Positions 1 through 10,929 of a DNA stretch of 64,000 nucleotides are shown piece after piece. The position numbers and the translations under genes are program-made. Numbering within the stretch: position 1 is the first letter of the stretch; each line of letters opens with the position of its first letter. The stretch lies in the NCBI GenBank assembly GCA_950022295.1, contig OX465597.1:62359016-62423015 (forward strand). The letters are read 5' to 3'. The stretch is from Bromus sterilis (taxonomy: Eukaryota > Streptophyta > Magnoliopsida > Poales > Poaceae). The notes under the pieces were generated by a model. It worked only from the letters and a program-made list of their open reading frames with translations, searched no databases and had not been told where the DNA came from.

Positions 1-208
1 CAATCCTATTCAATTGCATATCATGTCTTTGTCGCCCCTTGATGAACATTCCTTTATCCTATGCTGCCTTATATTTATATTATATTCAGAAGTAAACCCT
101 GCGCCTTGTTAGTCATTAGGGTTAGATAGCGGGTCGTGTTCACTCTGGGAGTGAATGCGAATACGATACATTACAACTGCTACAGGTACGGTTCAAAGCA
201 GACACCGC
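1..208. repeat. Left part of an unclassified truncated repeat, interrupted by a solo LTR
   Basis: No coding capacity is seen; short open frames on both strands have no recognisable domain. The segment is cut by the window start and continues after the solo LTR at 2008. The 5-bp duplication TTCAG on both sides of that LTR shows the two parts were once contiguous. Probably LTR or UTR sequence of an older Gypsy-type element, but the family is not identified. Confidence 0.4.
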
Positions 209-213
209 TTCAG

Positions 214-2002
214 TGTTGGGGTTCGGGGCAGAAAACACAAATTTTTCATAACCTACGAGACCCATACCCAAGACCTATGCTATGGCGATGCAAGTAACGG
301 ACAGAAATAGATCACATACCAGTATGTAGTCCGTTAAGCGGGAAACGTTCCCGCATGAACGTGGTCGGTGTAGTCGTACCGGCAATCCCCGATGCCGCGC
401 AGATCCACGATGACTCTTGTAGCCACCTGATCCTTGTAGACCGATGAAGGGATTACGTCCCCGTCGGAACGTTGCTGATGAAGACCTCGCGATACGACCA
501 CGACGATGAAGTAGCACCACAAGTGTAGTGCCTCGCGGGATTATACACATACAGTATACCCGACGTCCCTCCGGGCTCCGAACCAGTAGAGCAGCGGAAA
601 GAAGATGGATTCTGATCCCGATTCCAGCAGCATGACGGCGTGCGTATAGTGGATAAATCCCCAACCAAGTGTAGACTCCAAACAAGGGGAGTCCACTCGA
701 GGAAGGAGAAAAAGGAGGGAGAGAGAGAGATGAGAACTTATCTCAAGAATATGATGATTAAAAGGGCACCTCTACCCCTCCTTATATAGGCCAAGGAGGG
801 ATGTCACCCCCCCCCTCCACTTCCGGGGTGGGACTAATCCCAAGGGAGGGGGGTGGCGCACCTATAAGGGGGGTGGGCCCCCTCATGGCGCCATGGCCCA
901 TGGGGGAGGACTCCCTCTCCCCCTAATGGGCCCTATGAGGCCCATATGCCTTTTAATTCATTTTTAATTATATTTAATTATATTTTAATATTTAATTCAG
1001 ATAATTAAATAATTAAACATTAATTCAACATTATTAAATATATTTTGAACCTTTCAAAAATACCCGGAACAACTTCCGGCCTTCATCGGAACAATTACGG
1101 TGTTCTCTCCAATTTCTCCGGTGATCCCGAATCAATCCTTACTGCGTCGAGTACCCTTAAGTGTAACACCCTATGGTCCGGGAAACAGCAGACATGATCG
1201 AGACAATTCTCATTGATCAATGACTAATCAATTGGACCTGGTTACAATCCTTGATAGCCCCTGCGCTTCCATCGAATGAACTTCAATCGTTGTTGGATCC
1301 GTTAACCGTGTGCCTGTTCCCTTTGTCCTGTGGTACATTGCTTGTCCGAGGTTTGATCATCGGTATCCAATATACCTAGTTCGTCCTCGTTCTCAACAAA
1401 CAAGTTTACTCGTTCCCGTGATATTACAACTCCGTGACCTAGTCACACGTTTGCAAACTTTATGATGTAACATCACCGAGTGGGCCCAGAGTACCTATCC
1501 GTCACACGGATGGACAAATCCCGCTTTGATCTATTTGCATACTCATTAACATATCTATTCGGAATACCTGAAGTACTCCTTTATGGCCAGCATATTTCAG
1601 TCAGGCGGTGGGTAGCAAATCAAGGCATCCTAATAGACAGTAATTACGTATGATCATTACGGTCTAAGGAACTGGTCACTACGTTATAGTTATCGCAATG
1701 TCGAACTATGTGACTTGATCACATCGCAACATTTCTGGTGGGTGTATGTCCATCATATCATTATCCAATGATACGACTCCATTGTCAATAGACGCCATTG
1801 TCTCATGATCAGGAAACCTTGATCATCAATCGCCCAATGGACTAGTATACTAGGGTTTACTAGGGACCTGGTTGTTTGTATACCACACATGTATTAATGT
1901 TTCCGCTTAATACAGTTATAGCATAGTATCAAACGTATCATGAACTAATGGAATATGCTCGATAAAACATATTTTATTTGCCTCTAGGGCACATTCCCAA
2001 CA
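214..2002 (-). mobile_element. Solo LTR of an Angela/BARE-like Copia retrotransposon
   Basis: This 1789-bp segment starts with TGTTGGGG and ends with CCCAACA, so it has the TG...CA ends of an LTR read on the minus strand. It is flanked by a perfect 5-bp target duplication, TTCAG, at 209-213 and 2003-2007. The minus-strand start (TGTTGGGAATG, then GCCTCTAGGGC in complement) is characteristic of wheat/barley Angela, BARE and WIS LTRs. A minus-strand TATA box (CCTATATAAGG) lies at about 779-789. There is no internal domain or second LTR, so this is a solo LTR left by LTR-LTR recombination. The ORFs inside are not genes. Confidence 0.9.
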
Positions 2003-2007
2003 TTCAG

Positions 2008-3645
2008 GCCCCTACCCCGGCTCTGCCGAGCCACCTCAAGTGTGAGCTATCGAGGAGTAATCCTTGTACTCCACTCGTTGTTGACTCTGTCTAGCCGTCC
2101 TAGGGTACTGAACCACGGTTGTCCTTACAGGTAAGGAGTCGGGTGACCCAACGGTGCCCGTGCAGGGTATCTTAGCGGAACGACAGGTCAGGTGTATTCC
2201 ACCGGTGTGCCGCGGGCCTGGTACTGTTCGTGGCCGAAAGATATCCTGTTGTACGAAAGTCGAGCTCTTCAAAGCAAACGCGAGACAAGGTAAGGAGACG
2301 GTTCACCTTGTTGGTAACCGCACGAGTTGGTGGGACAACAGGGCAGCCACCCACGTTACTGGTGGTCCTGGCTGCTGTCATTGTCCGTGACTCACCGAGA
2401 AAGGGGCAACGATAACGGTTGTCCCGACAGATAATAATAAAATGACTTAGCGGTTCCGATGGATGACTTGAGAGGCCGCAAAGGCCTGTACGCACTACCT
2501 TCACGTGGGGTTACGGTGTGGGCCCTCCGCGTTGTGGTCTCGTTCGAAAGCTCTGAAAGACGTCCAGTTTCAGCATTGTGGTTGGGTCGGATCGTGCTGC
2601 GGCACTGGATCCACTTGGCGCACAACGACCCGGAGTGCGAGAGGTGATGGCCCATGAAGCTCTTGCGCTTAGGACTGTAGACCGGCGGGGACCTCTCTGA
2701 TGAGCCGTAGGATGGGCCTCGGCGTGTCGGATAGCCTCGGTGGGGCATTCCCTAACAAGGTGTACGCCACCCTGGAGATCCGAGCGTGCAGGCTGAACAG
2801 TAGTGCACCCCTGCAGGGAGTTTGATCTATTCGAATAGCCGTGTCCACGGTAATAGGACGCTTTATGCTGAAGCCAGAGCCTACTACTACAAACTACTAC
2901 TATTAAAATGTATGGTTCCGGGTCTTCTTCCTCACAGGGAAGTCGAGGAAGGGAACTCGGAGGCATTATTATTATTAATCATTACCACTTACTATTATAC
3001 AATGCTGCAGCAACTTCTGCTGCATTGTTACTACTTTCATCATATTAAACTGTTGGCTATTATCTTCTCATGCTGCATGACTCGTCGAAAGATGCTAGTC
3101 TTCGATAGGCCTAGCTTCTTATCCTTGTTCTGATTTCTACCTTGCAGTCCACTATATACAGCCTCCCCTTTCCATTTGATACAAATGCATAATTTCTTAG
3201 TAGCGGACGTAAGACTCACGGGTATACTAGATACTCACCCTTGCTTTATTTCCCCTTTTCGCTTTACCTGGTCGGCCGCTGCAGTCGACGTTCGAGGCCA
3301 GGAGCAGGAGATTGCAGGAGGAGCCTACTACGACATCGAGTTCCCGTTGACCAGGAGTAGTTCGGTGGATCCCGGGCAGGAGGCCTCGCCTTTTCGATAT
3401 GTATCTCTGATGTTATTTGTGCTAGCCTTCTTAAGGAAAAACTTGACTAACTATGTCTGTACTCAGATATTATGTTTGATTTGACTTATGTATTCGGGTC
3501 CGTGCGACCCCCTTTGTTGTATTATATTGGTTTATCCTTTTGTGTTTAGTGTTGTGCTATGATATTCTCATCGTGGCACCTTGATCTCGATCATGTACCC
3601 TGCGTGTATGATTACTGTACATGATCGTAAATCGAGGGCGTCACA
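2008..3645. repeat. Right part of the unclassified repeat, ending in GTCACA
   Basis: This continues the segment at 1-208 after the solo LTR. No conserved protein domain is visible; the ORFs here are short and overlap on both strands. Near the right end an 11-bp inverted repeat (CGATCATGTAC / GTACATGATCG, about 3589-3628) could form a hairpin. The segment ends in GGGCGTCACA, a common 3' end of plant Gypsy LTRs, and abuts a 5'-truncated Athila-type LTR with no target duplication. I infer a truncated LTR or UTR; the family is unknown. Confidence 0.4.
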
Positions 3646-3747
3646 TCCATGCACGTTTTGTGTGATATTGCTATGATCTAGATACACTTTCATACACTTT
3701 TGATCATATTTGGACTAACCTATTAACTCAGCGCACCCCAGTGCCAG
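3646..3747 (+). repeat. 5' fragment of the left-arm Athila-type LTR, before the Tat insertion
   Basis: This 102-bp piece matches the reverse complement of 23373-23472. The first 36 bp of the LTR are missing at the 3645/3646 junction. It is followed by the Tat element; the target duplication GCCAG occupies 3743-3747 and 12567-12571. The LTR resumes after the second copy. Confidence 0.85.
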
Positions 3748-4186
3748 TGACGAGGGGGTGACCCCATGACTCCTGCATGGAAGGCTACCTGGTGCGTATA
3801 AAGACAGAAGGCCCGCTGGGAAGCTGCAACAAGCCCGCGATTGGCCCAACCAGGCACCGACGTAGGAGTCCGCGACTAATATGGAAGGTGCAACTTGGCG
3901 TACAAGGCAAGACTAGAACTAGAAAACCTTCTCTGTAACCTAGTACGAACTCCCCGAGACCTAGCCTAGTATATAAAGGCTGGGAGGGGAGACGTCCAGA
4001 TCAACTCAATACGCATCTAGCCTTGCGAGAACTCGCCTTGGCCTCCACTATAATCGCCCCCTCGCGTAATAATATCGAGCAGGAAGTGCTTCTCCTATTA
4101 GCGGACGAGTATCGTCCAAACTATGCCATCTCTATGACTAACCCAGGGTTCCTGACCATGGGATTTGCCGGGGTTGATCCCCGTCA
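3748..4186 (+). repeat. 5' LTR of the Tat element
   Basis: 439 bp, TGACGAGG...CCCGTCA. A TATA box (TATATAAAGG) is at 3970-3979, so the R region should begin near 4005. About 18 substitutions and no indel separate it from the 3' LTR. Confidence 0.9.
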
Positions 4187-4204
4187 ATTGGCGCCGTCTG
4201 TGGG
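4187..4204 (+). promoter_or_regulatory. Primer-binding site of the Tat element
   Basis: TGGCGCCGTCTGTGGG begins 2 bp after the 5' LTR. The first eight to ten bases complement the 3' end of plant tRNA-Asp, the usual primer of Tat and Athila elements; the rest is diverged. Confidence 0.75.
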
Positions 4205-4946
4205 AACTACACAGGTTGGAATTACGATCTCGGCGCTCCCAGCAGATCAAGACTTGAGGACTAGAACCAGATCTAGCCCGCTCGAGGAATTCAAGATCAC
4301 CACAAGCGTCTCCATCATCTCGTCAAGATCATCCAGCCTGCAGCCGAGCCAAGTCCAGCATCCTGACGACTGTTAGATCCATCGCCGACGGAAAAGAACT
4401 CGACGACCCAAAAGACAAACACGAGGACCCTACTCGGGGACACCACTCGAGGAGTCGCGGCGCGTGGCCGAAGGCTCGCCCACTAGTAAACGACCCGCCG
4501 CCACCCGGACTCCCACCACACAACAAGACAGCGACTCCGAGACCCAGACCGGAGATTACTACGACCCAGATCGAAGGCCAGACGAATTTGCCAACTTCAT
4601 CCGGAATCAATCACTCAGCGACGGGATAGACCTCGACCCAAGAGTTCACAGCCGAGCAGAAGACCGCTCGCAGATCTTCCAAGTCTCAAGGAGAAGAAGG
4701 CACGCCGGCTCCAGCAAACTCACAGCTAAAGAGCAATTGGAAGGACCTTGCGCGATCCATTGATTTGAAGACAGTCGAGGACACCTCAGAGCAAGCCACA
4801 CACTGGGAGACTGCCGCCCATTCGCCGAACTCTCCAACCGCCTCAAGGAAGAGAAGCAGCTTGAAGCCAAACGCACTCGAAGAAGCACGCAGTCACCCAC
4901 GCCAAGTGCAGAGGAGCAATACCACGCGTCCCAGGGACGAATCTGC
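4205..4946 (+). other. Decayed leader and gag region of the Tat element
   Basis: Only short, mutually out-of-frame ORFs occur here (for example 4464-4763), rich in Ser, Thr, Arg and Asp. No capsid-like domain or CCHC zinc knuckle can be seen. Tat elements normally have several hundred codons of gag before protease, so gag is deleted or too eroded to recognise. Confidence 0.5.
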
Positions 4947-5810
4947 ATGATCCAAGAAGGAACACCATCGAAAGCAAAGCAAGATACCTACACCATGCAA
5001 GCTGAAGTAGCCGAAGGCCTAAAGATAACCGAAACATACCAACTGAGCGGCGCCGAGACCAGCATCACCTTCTCGCAGAGCGACCATCCGCCCGCAGTCC
5101 CAAGGCCTGGGCATGCACCCCTGGTCCTCGAAGCCCAGATCGGAGGATACGACATGGACAGAATCTTCATGGACGGAGCCAGCAGTCTAAACATAATCTT
5201 CGCCAGCACTCTACTCAAGATGTTCATCCCACGATCAGTGTGGAAGAAGTCAGAAACCACAATATACGGCGTAGTCCTGGGCGAAGCAGCCACCTCCATC
5301 GGAGCAATACAGCTTGATGTGATCTTCGGCAGCAAGTGCAACTTTGCAAAGCAGGCACTCGAATTCGAAGTGATCGACTGGCAGTCGCAGTATCAGGCCA
5401 TACTCGGGTGACCAGCGTTCGCACAGTTCATGGCGGTCCCACACTACGCATATCTCAAGCTCAAGATGCGAGGACCTGCAGGAATCATCACAGCCAAGGG
5501 AAGCTTCACCAAATCGGACCAGTGCGACCGCGACTTCTACAAAGTCTCCGACACATTCGGAGCCCAACAACAGCTCAAAGAAATAGCCATGGTGACGGAC
5601 AAAAGCATATTTCCATTAGCAAACAGAAGCGAGTCAAAGGAATTTGGTCGCGACTTCAGCGTCGACAGCGACACGATCACACACCAAGTACACCCAACAG
5701 ACCCAGAGAAGACAGTCCGCGTATATGCCCACCTTCCATAAGAGCAAGCAACCGCCCTCATAACCTTCCTTCATGAAGAGTGGAAAATTTCCGCCTGGTG
5801 CCCAGCTGAC
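4947..5810 (+). pseudogene. Tat protease and linker to RT, interrupted by two stops
   Basis: The aspartic protease core is seen around 5125-5225: a beta-strand lead-in, then the active-site motif MDGASS (the family has D-[GS]-[GA]-S) and a following Asn-Ile. The frame is open from 4947 but is cut by TGA at 5409-5411, at the end of the conserved ILG motif; context suggests a CGA codon mutated at a CpG. The same frame resumes and is cut again by TAA at 5739-5741, just before the conserved stretch leading to RT. The protease would process the gag-pol polyprotein. Both stops are in one frame, so a single ancestral ORF is clear. Confidence 0.8.
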
Positions 5811-6710
5811 ATGCCAGGAATACCACGAGAATTCGCGGAACACGCGCTCCACATCAAGCCAAACACGAAGCCAGTAAAACAAGCGCTGCGACGGTTCTCA
5901 GAGCCCAAACGCAGAGCAATCGGAGAAGAAGTCAATCAGCTACTCGACGCACAGTTCATCAAAGAGACAAAGAAAGCAACATGGATAGCAAACCCAGTCC
6001 TAGTCCCTAAAAAGGACACTGAGGTACTGAGGATGTGCATCGACTATGGGCCTATCAACAAGCATTGCCCAAAAGACCACTTCCCCCTGCCAAGAATCGA
6101 TCAAATAATCGACTCCACGGCAGGATGCGACCTCCTATCTTTTCTCGACGCATACTCAAGATACAATCAGATCAGGATGAAGGAAGAAGACGAAGAGCAC
6201 ACTTCGTTCATCACCCCCTACGGAGTATTCTGTTACCAAACTATGCCCTTCGGACTAAAAAATGCCGGAGCCACGTACCAGCGGATGATGCAAGCATGTC
6301 TGAGAGACCAGATCGGCAGGAACGTCCAGGTCTATGTAGACGACATTGTCATCAAAACCTACAGCGCAAACACACTACTCGACGACCTCCGCGAGATGTT
6401 CGCGGCCCTCAACAAGTACAGGATCAAGTTGAACCCCAAAAAATGCGTATTCGGCGTCCCAGCCGGAAAATTACTCGGGTACATGGTCTCTGCCCGAGGA
6501 ATCGAAGAAAACTCTGAAAAGGTTCAGGAAATCTCCAAAATGCAAAGGCCATACAACATCAGAGGAATACAGCAGCTCACAGGAAAGCTCGCAGCACTGA
6601 GCCGCTTCATCAGCAGGTTAGGCGAAAGGACCTTACCGTTCTACAAACTACTACAAAAAGGAGAAAATTCGAGTGGACCGAGGAAGCCAGCAACGCATTC
6701 GCGGACCTAA
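5811..6710 (+). pseudogene. Tat reverse transcriptase domain
   Basis: The frame contains all RT blocks: the PVLVPKK and MCIDY motifs, the PLPRID block, LDAYSRYNQI (catalytic Asp), FITPYGVFCY, MPFGLKNAGATYQ, and the YVDD catalytic box at about 6335-6346. It then runs to the thumb (GKLLGYMVSARGI) and connection (LTGKLAALSRFI). It is in the same frame as the protease part. A 1-nt loss in an A-run near 6664 throws the RNase H part out of frame and ends this ORF at 6710. The enzyme copies element RNA into cDNA in the virus-like particle. Confidence 0.9.
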
Positions 6711-7239
6711 AGAAGACCCTCTCAACCCCACCAATCTTGGCGGTGCCTAAAGAGAGGGAAAAGTTGTATCTCTATATAGCAGCACGCAGCAGCGTCGTGA
6801 GCACAGTGCTTGTCGTCGAGCGTACAGAAGAAGGCAAAATCCAGAGCATCCAAAGACCAATTTATTACCTGAGCACGCTACTCACGAAGCCACAGCAGCG
6901 GTATCCACATTACCAGAAGCTCCTGCTCGCCATTATCATGACCTCCAGGAAAGTATCGCACTACTTCGACGAACACTCCATCACAATCGTGAGCAGTGCA
7001 CCACTGACATCCTCAACAATCCCGGCGCGACCGGTCGAGTCGCCGAGTGGAACATGGAGCTTAGCCCGCGAGACCTACAGTTCAAACACCCAACAGCAAT
7101 AAAATCCCAAGTACTCCCAGACTTCCTGGTCAAGTGGGCAGAAGTCCAAACACCAGGGCCCTCAAACTTGTCCAACTCATGGACGATGTACTTCGACGGA
7201 TCCAAAAGACAGCAAGGAGCCGGAGCAGGCTCGTCCTAG
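6711..7239 (+). pseudogene. Tat RNase H, frameshifted
   Basis: Homology continues in two other frames. 6737-7102 carries LAVPKEREKLYLYIA, then VVSTVLVVERTEEGK and the RPIYYLS and HYFDEH motifs of Gypsy RNase H. 7054-7239 carries the tether (ELSPRDLQFKHPTAIKSQ) and the start of a second RNase H (MYFDGSK, GAGAG). At least two small deletions, near 6664 and 7006, and another near 7237 break the reading frame. RNase H removes the RNA strand from RNA:DNA hybrids during reverse transcription. Confidence 0.85.
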
Positions 7240-8993
7240 TCTCCCCCAAAGGAACGAAGCTCAAATACATCCTCCAGATCAACTTCAGCAATGCCTCCAA
7301 TAATGAAGCAGAGTACGAGGCGCTAATTCACGGCATGCACATGGCAAAAACTTGCGGTGCCACTCGCCTATCGATCTATGGCGACTCCAACCTCGTCTTC
7401 CAGCAGGCGATGAGAGACTGTAACGCAGTCACAGACAACATGGAAGCTTACGAGATGCTCTACAACGCGCTAGAAGGAGGATTCGACGGCTGTGAACTCA
7501 ACTACATCCCTAGAGCAAACAATACAGAAGCCGATGAACTTGCGAACATCGGGTCGAATCGAGGACCAATACCACAAGGCATTTTCCTCGAAAGCATCAA
7601 TCAGAGATCAATAAAAGCAAAGCCAGCGGAGCCCAAAGCAGTCGCAGAAGAAGACGACACAAGTGAGCCAGCACAGGTGGCAGCAACGAGCGCAGCCGAC
7701 GCTACAAACAGCCAAGCAATCAAAGTTGAAGCAACAGCGGCACCCGAAGACCCGGCCTGGGCAAGACCTTTTCTTCGATTCCTAATCGAAGGCACCCTAC
7801 CACAAGACGTTGCAGAAGCCCGACGCATCAGTCAACGATCCAAAGCATTCACAGTAATCAACAGAAAGCTCTACAAGCGCAACATCTCCCAGGTCCTACA
7901 AAAGTGCATAGACGAGGAAGACGGCAAAGCCCTACTACTCGAGATCCACAAAGGCACCTGCAGACATCATGCCATCTGTCGAGCACTCGTGGCAAAAGCC
8001 TTTCGAGCAGGATTCTATTGGCCAACCGCCATGAGAAATGCAGAGGATATCGTACGGCATTGCATCGCCTGCCAAAAGTTTGCCCGCAGGCCGCACGCCC
8101 CAGCATCAGAACTCAAAACCATACCGTTATCATGGCCATTCGCCACATGGGGACTCGACATGGTAGGCCCACTCAAGAAATCATCAAAAGGAGGAAGAAC
8201 ACACCTACTGGTCGCAGTCGACAAATTCACCAAATGGATCGAGGCAGTACCAATCACCAGCTCAACAGCCCTCACGGCAGTCAACTTCATCAAATCAATC
8301 ATCTTCAGATTCGGAGTACCACACAACATCATCACAGACAATGGTACCAACTTTACGGCAACAGAGTTCCAAAACTTCTGTCAAGAGTTGGGCATCAAAA
8401 TCAACTACGCATCAGTCGCACACCCGCAGTCTAATGGCCAAGTGGAAAAAGCAAACGGCTTAGTGTGCGGAGGATTAAAGAAGCGACTCCTAGCACCACT
8501 CGAACAGGCCGCAGGCAACTGGATAGAGGAGCTCGCCGCAGTCCTATGGAGCCTACACACCACCCCAAACAGTTCAACCCAGTATACGCCTTTCTTCTTG
8601 GTATACGGAGCAGAAGCAGTGCTACTGCATGACCTAAAATTCGGAGCACCCAGAATCTCAGGGTACGAAGAGGAAAAGGCAGAAGAAGCATTGCAGAACG
8701 ACAAAGACATAGCAGACGAAGCACGAGACAAAACCCTCACAAAATCTGAAGGATACCAGGACAAGCTGCGGACCTATCAAAGCAGTCGCCTATGGACCCG
8801 ATCATTCAATAAAGGAGATCTCGTGCTACGACTAATACAGGAAAAAGTGCACAAACTTACCCCTCAATGGGAAGGGTCGTTCATCATCTCGGAAGTCATA
8901 GGAGGAGGAGCATACAAATTGAAGAATCCGAAGACCAACGAGGAGGTGGGAAATCCATGGAACGTAGCGAACCTACGTCTGTTCTACCCATAG
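7240..8993 (+). CDS. Tat second (archaeal-type) RNase H plus integrase, long open frame
   Basis: The frame is open from 7134 to the TAG at 8991-8993, but homology begins near 7240. The first part is the second RNase H typical of Tat elements: NNEAEYEALIHG, then IYGDSNLV (catalytic Asp) and NTEADELA. After an Ala/Glu-rich linker comes integrase. It has the HHCC zinc domain (HKGTCRHHAICRALVAKA ... CIACQ, about 7950-8075). The catalytic DDE core follows: Asp in LDMVGP, Asp in ITDNGTNF and Glu in NGQVEKAN, about 8155-8455. The C-terminal GDLVLR and FIISEVI strands end the protein. Integrase inserts cDNA into the genome. All three catalytic residues are present, but the upstream frame is broken, so this is a relic. 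Confidence 0.88.
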
Positions 8994-9091
8994 TCCTCCA
9001 GGAATTATCAGAGACACCATCAGCAGCACCGATCGGCAACTCATGTAAAAACTCGAAGGAATAAAGCAACGTTGCCCAAAACACCTTATAA

Positions 9092-9585
9092 GCACTCGGG
9101 GGCTCGAGCCTAGAACTCCCCCCGAGAGACACTATCTTTGCAAACGCGACTCATAATTATAAGCACTCGGGGGCTCGAGCCTAGAACTCCCTCCGAGAGA
9201 CGCTATCTTCACAAACGCGACTCATAATTATAAGCACTCGGGGGCTCGAGCCTAGAACTCCCCCCGAGAGACGCTATCTTCGCAAATGCGACTTTTACTT
9301 ACAAGCACTCGGGGGCTCGAGCCTAGAACTCCCCCCGAGAGACACTATCTTCGCAAACACGACTTTTACTTACAAGCACTCGGGGGCTCAAGCCTAGAAC
9401 TCCCCCCGAGAGACGCTATCTTCGCAAACGCGACTTTTACTTACAAGCACTCGGGGCTCGAGCTTAGAACTCCCCCCGAGAGACGCTATCCTCGCAAACG
9501 TGACTTTTGCTCAAAAAGACTCGGGGGCTCGAACATAAAACGTCCCCTGAAAGACGTCCTCGCTAAAAACGCGACTCTCACCAAA
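9092..9585 (+). repeat. Seven tandem 71-bp repeats in the 3' UTR of the Tat element
   Basis: Units start at about 9092, 9163, 9234, 9304, 9375, 9446 and 9516, a period of 70-71 bp. Each unit carries GCACTCGGGGGCT followed by CTAGAACTCCCCCCGAGAGAC and a GCAAACGCGACT stretch; the last unit is diverged. Tandem repeats between pol and the 3' LTR are typical of Tat/Ogre elements. The core GCACTCGGGGGCT also forms the polypurine tract just before the 3' LTR. The ORFs crossing the array are not genes. Confidence 0.9.
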
Positions 9586-9834
9586 CAACAAAGCTCAGGA
9601 AAAAGAAAGTTGCATCTTTAGTCTTCACCCGATCGCAAGCGATCGCCTAAAGACTCGGGGGCTACTCCCATCGGGAGCGCTGCCGCGCACCCGATCTAAA
9701 CTTGGAAAAATTCAAAGACAACTACAAACCGGTGAGACAAAAATCCATAAAGCCTGTGCTTGATTCTGCAAATCAAACGCAGCCTCGGGGGCTACTCCCA
9801 TCGGGAGCGCTGGCGCGCACCCGAGAAGACAACT

Positions 9835-10012
9835 CTCATTACAAAGGAGTCAAAGACATTCTCATTACAAAGGAGTCGAAGACATTCTCATTACAAAGGA
9901 GTCGAAGATAACTCTCATTACAAAGGAGTCGAAGGCACTCTCATTACAAAGGAGTCGAAGGCATTCTCATTACAAAGGAGTCGAAGCTATTTTCATTACA
10001 AAGAAGTCAAAA
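9835..10012 (+). repeat. Seven tandem 26-bp repeats
   Basis: The consensus is CTCATTACAAAGGAGTCGAA plus GRCATT, repeated seven times with a few substitutions and 1-bp length changes; the last unit is most diverged. It lies in the 3' UTR of the Tat element, after two copies of a GGGGGCTACTCCCATCGGGA motif (about 9656 and 9786). Confidence 0.85.
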
Positions 10013-10198
10013 CGACAGTTCTTCACTACAGAAGGACCTGCTGAACTACAAGTTGGGCTACATTCAAACTTCTACATGTGTGCTCATGCTGAGATAATTG
10101 GCACTTTTGTGCCACAGCCCGGCGGGCATCATCACAGAAAAAGTAGCAGCCCAGCAGAAGAAGAAGAAGCTCGCCGTCCTCCAGTTCTACAAGGTGCC

Positions 10199-10822
10199 TC
10201 ACCTACTGCCTCTGCCGCTTGACGACTGGCTTGACGTCCAGCTCTTCCTTAGAACTAGAAGATCAAACACTATCGCCCGAGGGATCAGCCGAAGAGAAGA
10301 CACGGGAGAAGCAGGCGAACCATCACTTGAGCCACCAGAATCACTGTTGCTCATCTCCTCACAGTATGGATCCAGACGGTTGCCGCCAGCATCAAACGCA
10401 CGGATAATAACAGTATCTTCGTCGTCAAAATGACAGCAAAGGCTGTCTCCGCTGCGCAAATTCAGCTGACGAGAAAACGTCCTCCAGCCAGACCCAAGGA
10501 AGATCAAAGACGAGCTATCAATTTCCAGCTCCACCCAAAAAGAAGAACGAAAACATCCATGCAGACAGAGCCAAAAGCCCTTCAAGCCACGCTCAGAAGC
10601 AATGGAGGCGAACGAAGCAGGAAGAGGAATCCGGGCAGCATTCCGGCCAAGAACACGCAAAAGAAAGTCATAACGCCAGAAATCCTCTTCCATGGAGGAA
10701 GAAGAAGAAGGCACCAACGCGGTACCATGACGCCCAACGCTCGAAAAACGAGGGGTGCGGCCACCACGACCACGGCGGCCACGGCCTCGCCCAGCTACAC
10801 CACTACCACGCTTGGGCACCAT
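10199..10822 (-). CDS. Antisense ORF in the Tat element with a B3-like DNA-binding domain
   Basis: Read on the minus strand from ATG at 10822 to the stop at 10199, it encodes 207 residues. The open frame extends upstream to 10927, but the extra 35 codons run through a TATA box, so I chose the inner ATG. Residues 5-24 are Arg/Gly-rich with RGR repeats like an AT-hook. Residues 53-145 match the B3 fold by pattern: a RIPLPASFA strand-helix, FWLCLHG and FWVELEI strands, then GWRTFSRQLNLRSGDSLCC, the GW..F....L..GD signature. The tail is Ser-rich. Antisense ORFs between pol and the 3' LTR are known in Tat elements. The B3 assignment is inference by motif, and the role (perhaps element regulation) is unknown. 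The frame is intact while pol is broken. Confidence 0.65.
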   Translation of the reverse strand: MVPKRGSGVAGRGRGRRGRGGRTPRFSSVGRHGTALVPSSSSSMEEDFWRYDFLLRVLGRNAARIPLPASFASIASERGLKGFWLCLHGCFRSSFWVELEIDSSSLIFLGSGWRTFSRQLNLRSGDSLCCHFDDEDTVIIRAFDAGGNRLDPYCEEMSNSDSGGSSDGSPASPVSSLRLIPRAIVFDLLVLRKSWTSSQSSSGRGSR

Positions 10823-10889
10823 ATGAAGAAGAAGAAGAAGAAGGGAAAGATGCGAAGAATGGATGCCAAGGTCGGGCAACCAAAGGAAG

Positions 10890-10897
10890 TATTTATA
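10890..10897 (-). promoter_or_regulatory. TATA box of the antisense Tat gene
   Basis: TATAAATA reads on the minus strand 68 bp before the chosen ATG. It is followed by a pyrimidine-rich leader (TCTTTCCC then TTC repeats), as in many plant 5' UTRs, so transcription would start near 10860. This would drive an antisense RNA towards pol. Confidence 0.6.
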
Positions 10898-10929
10898 GCG
10901 CAATCCAAGGGCAAACAAGGAAAACACGC

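Noticed and set aside
275..685. 136-codon minus-strand ORF and neighbours
   Set aside because: Lies wholly inside the solo LTR, with no domain; chance frame.
3589..3645. Helitron 3' end (hairpin near terminus)
   Set aside because: No CTRR end follows the hairpin; the sequence ends GTCACA like an LTR.
10823..10927. Upstream start of the antisense Tat ORF
   Set aside because: The extra 35 codons span a TATA box and pyrimidine leader; the ATG at 10822 fits better.
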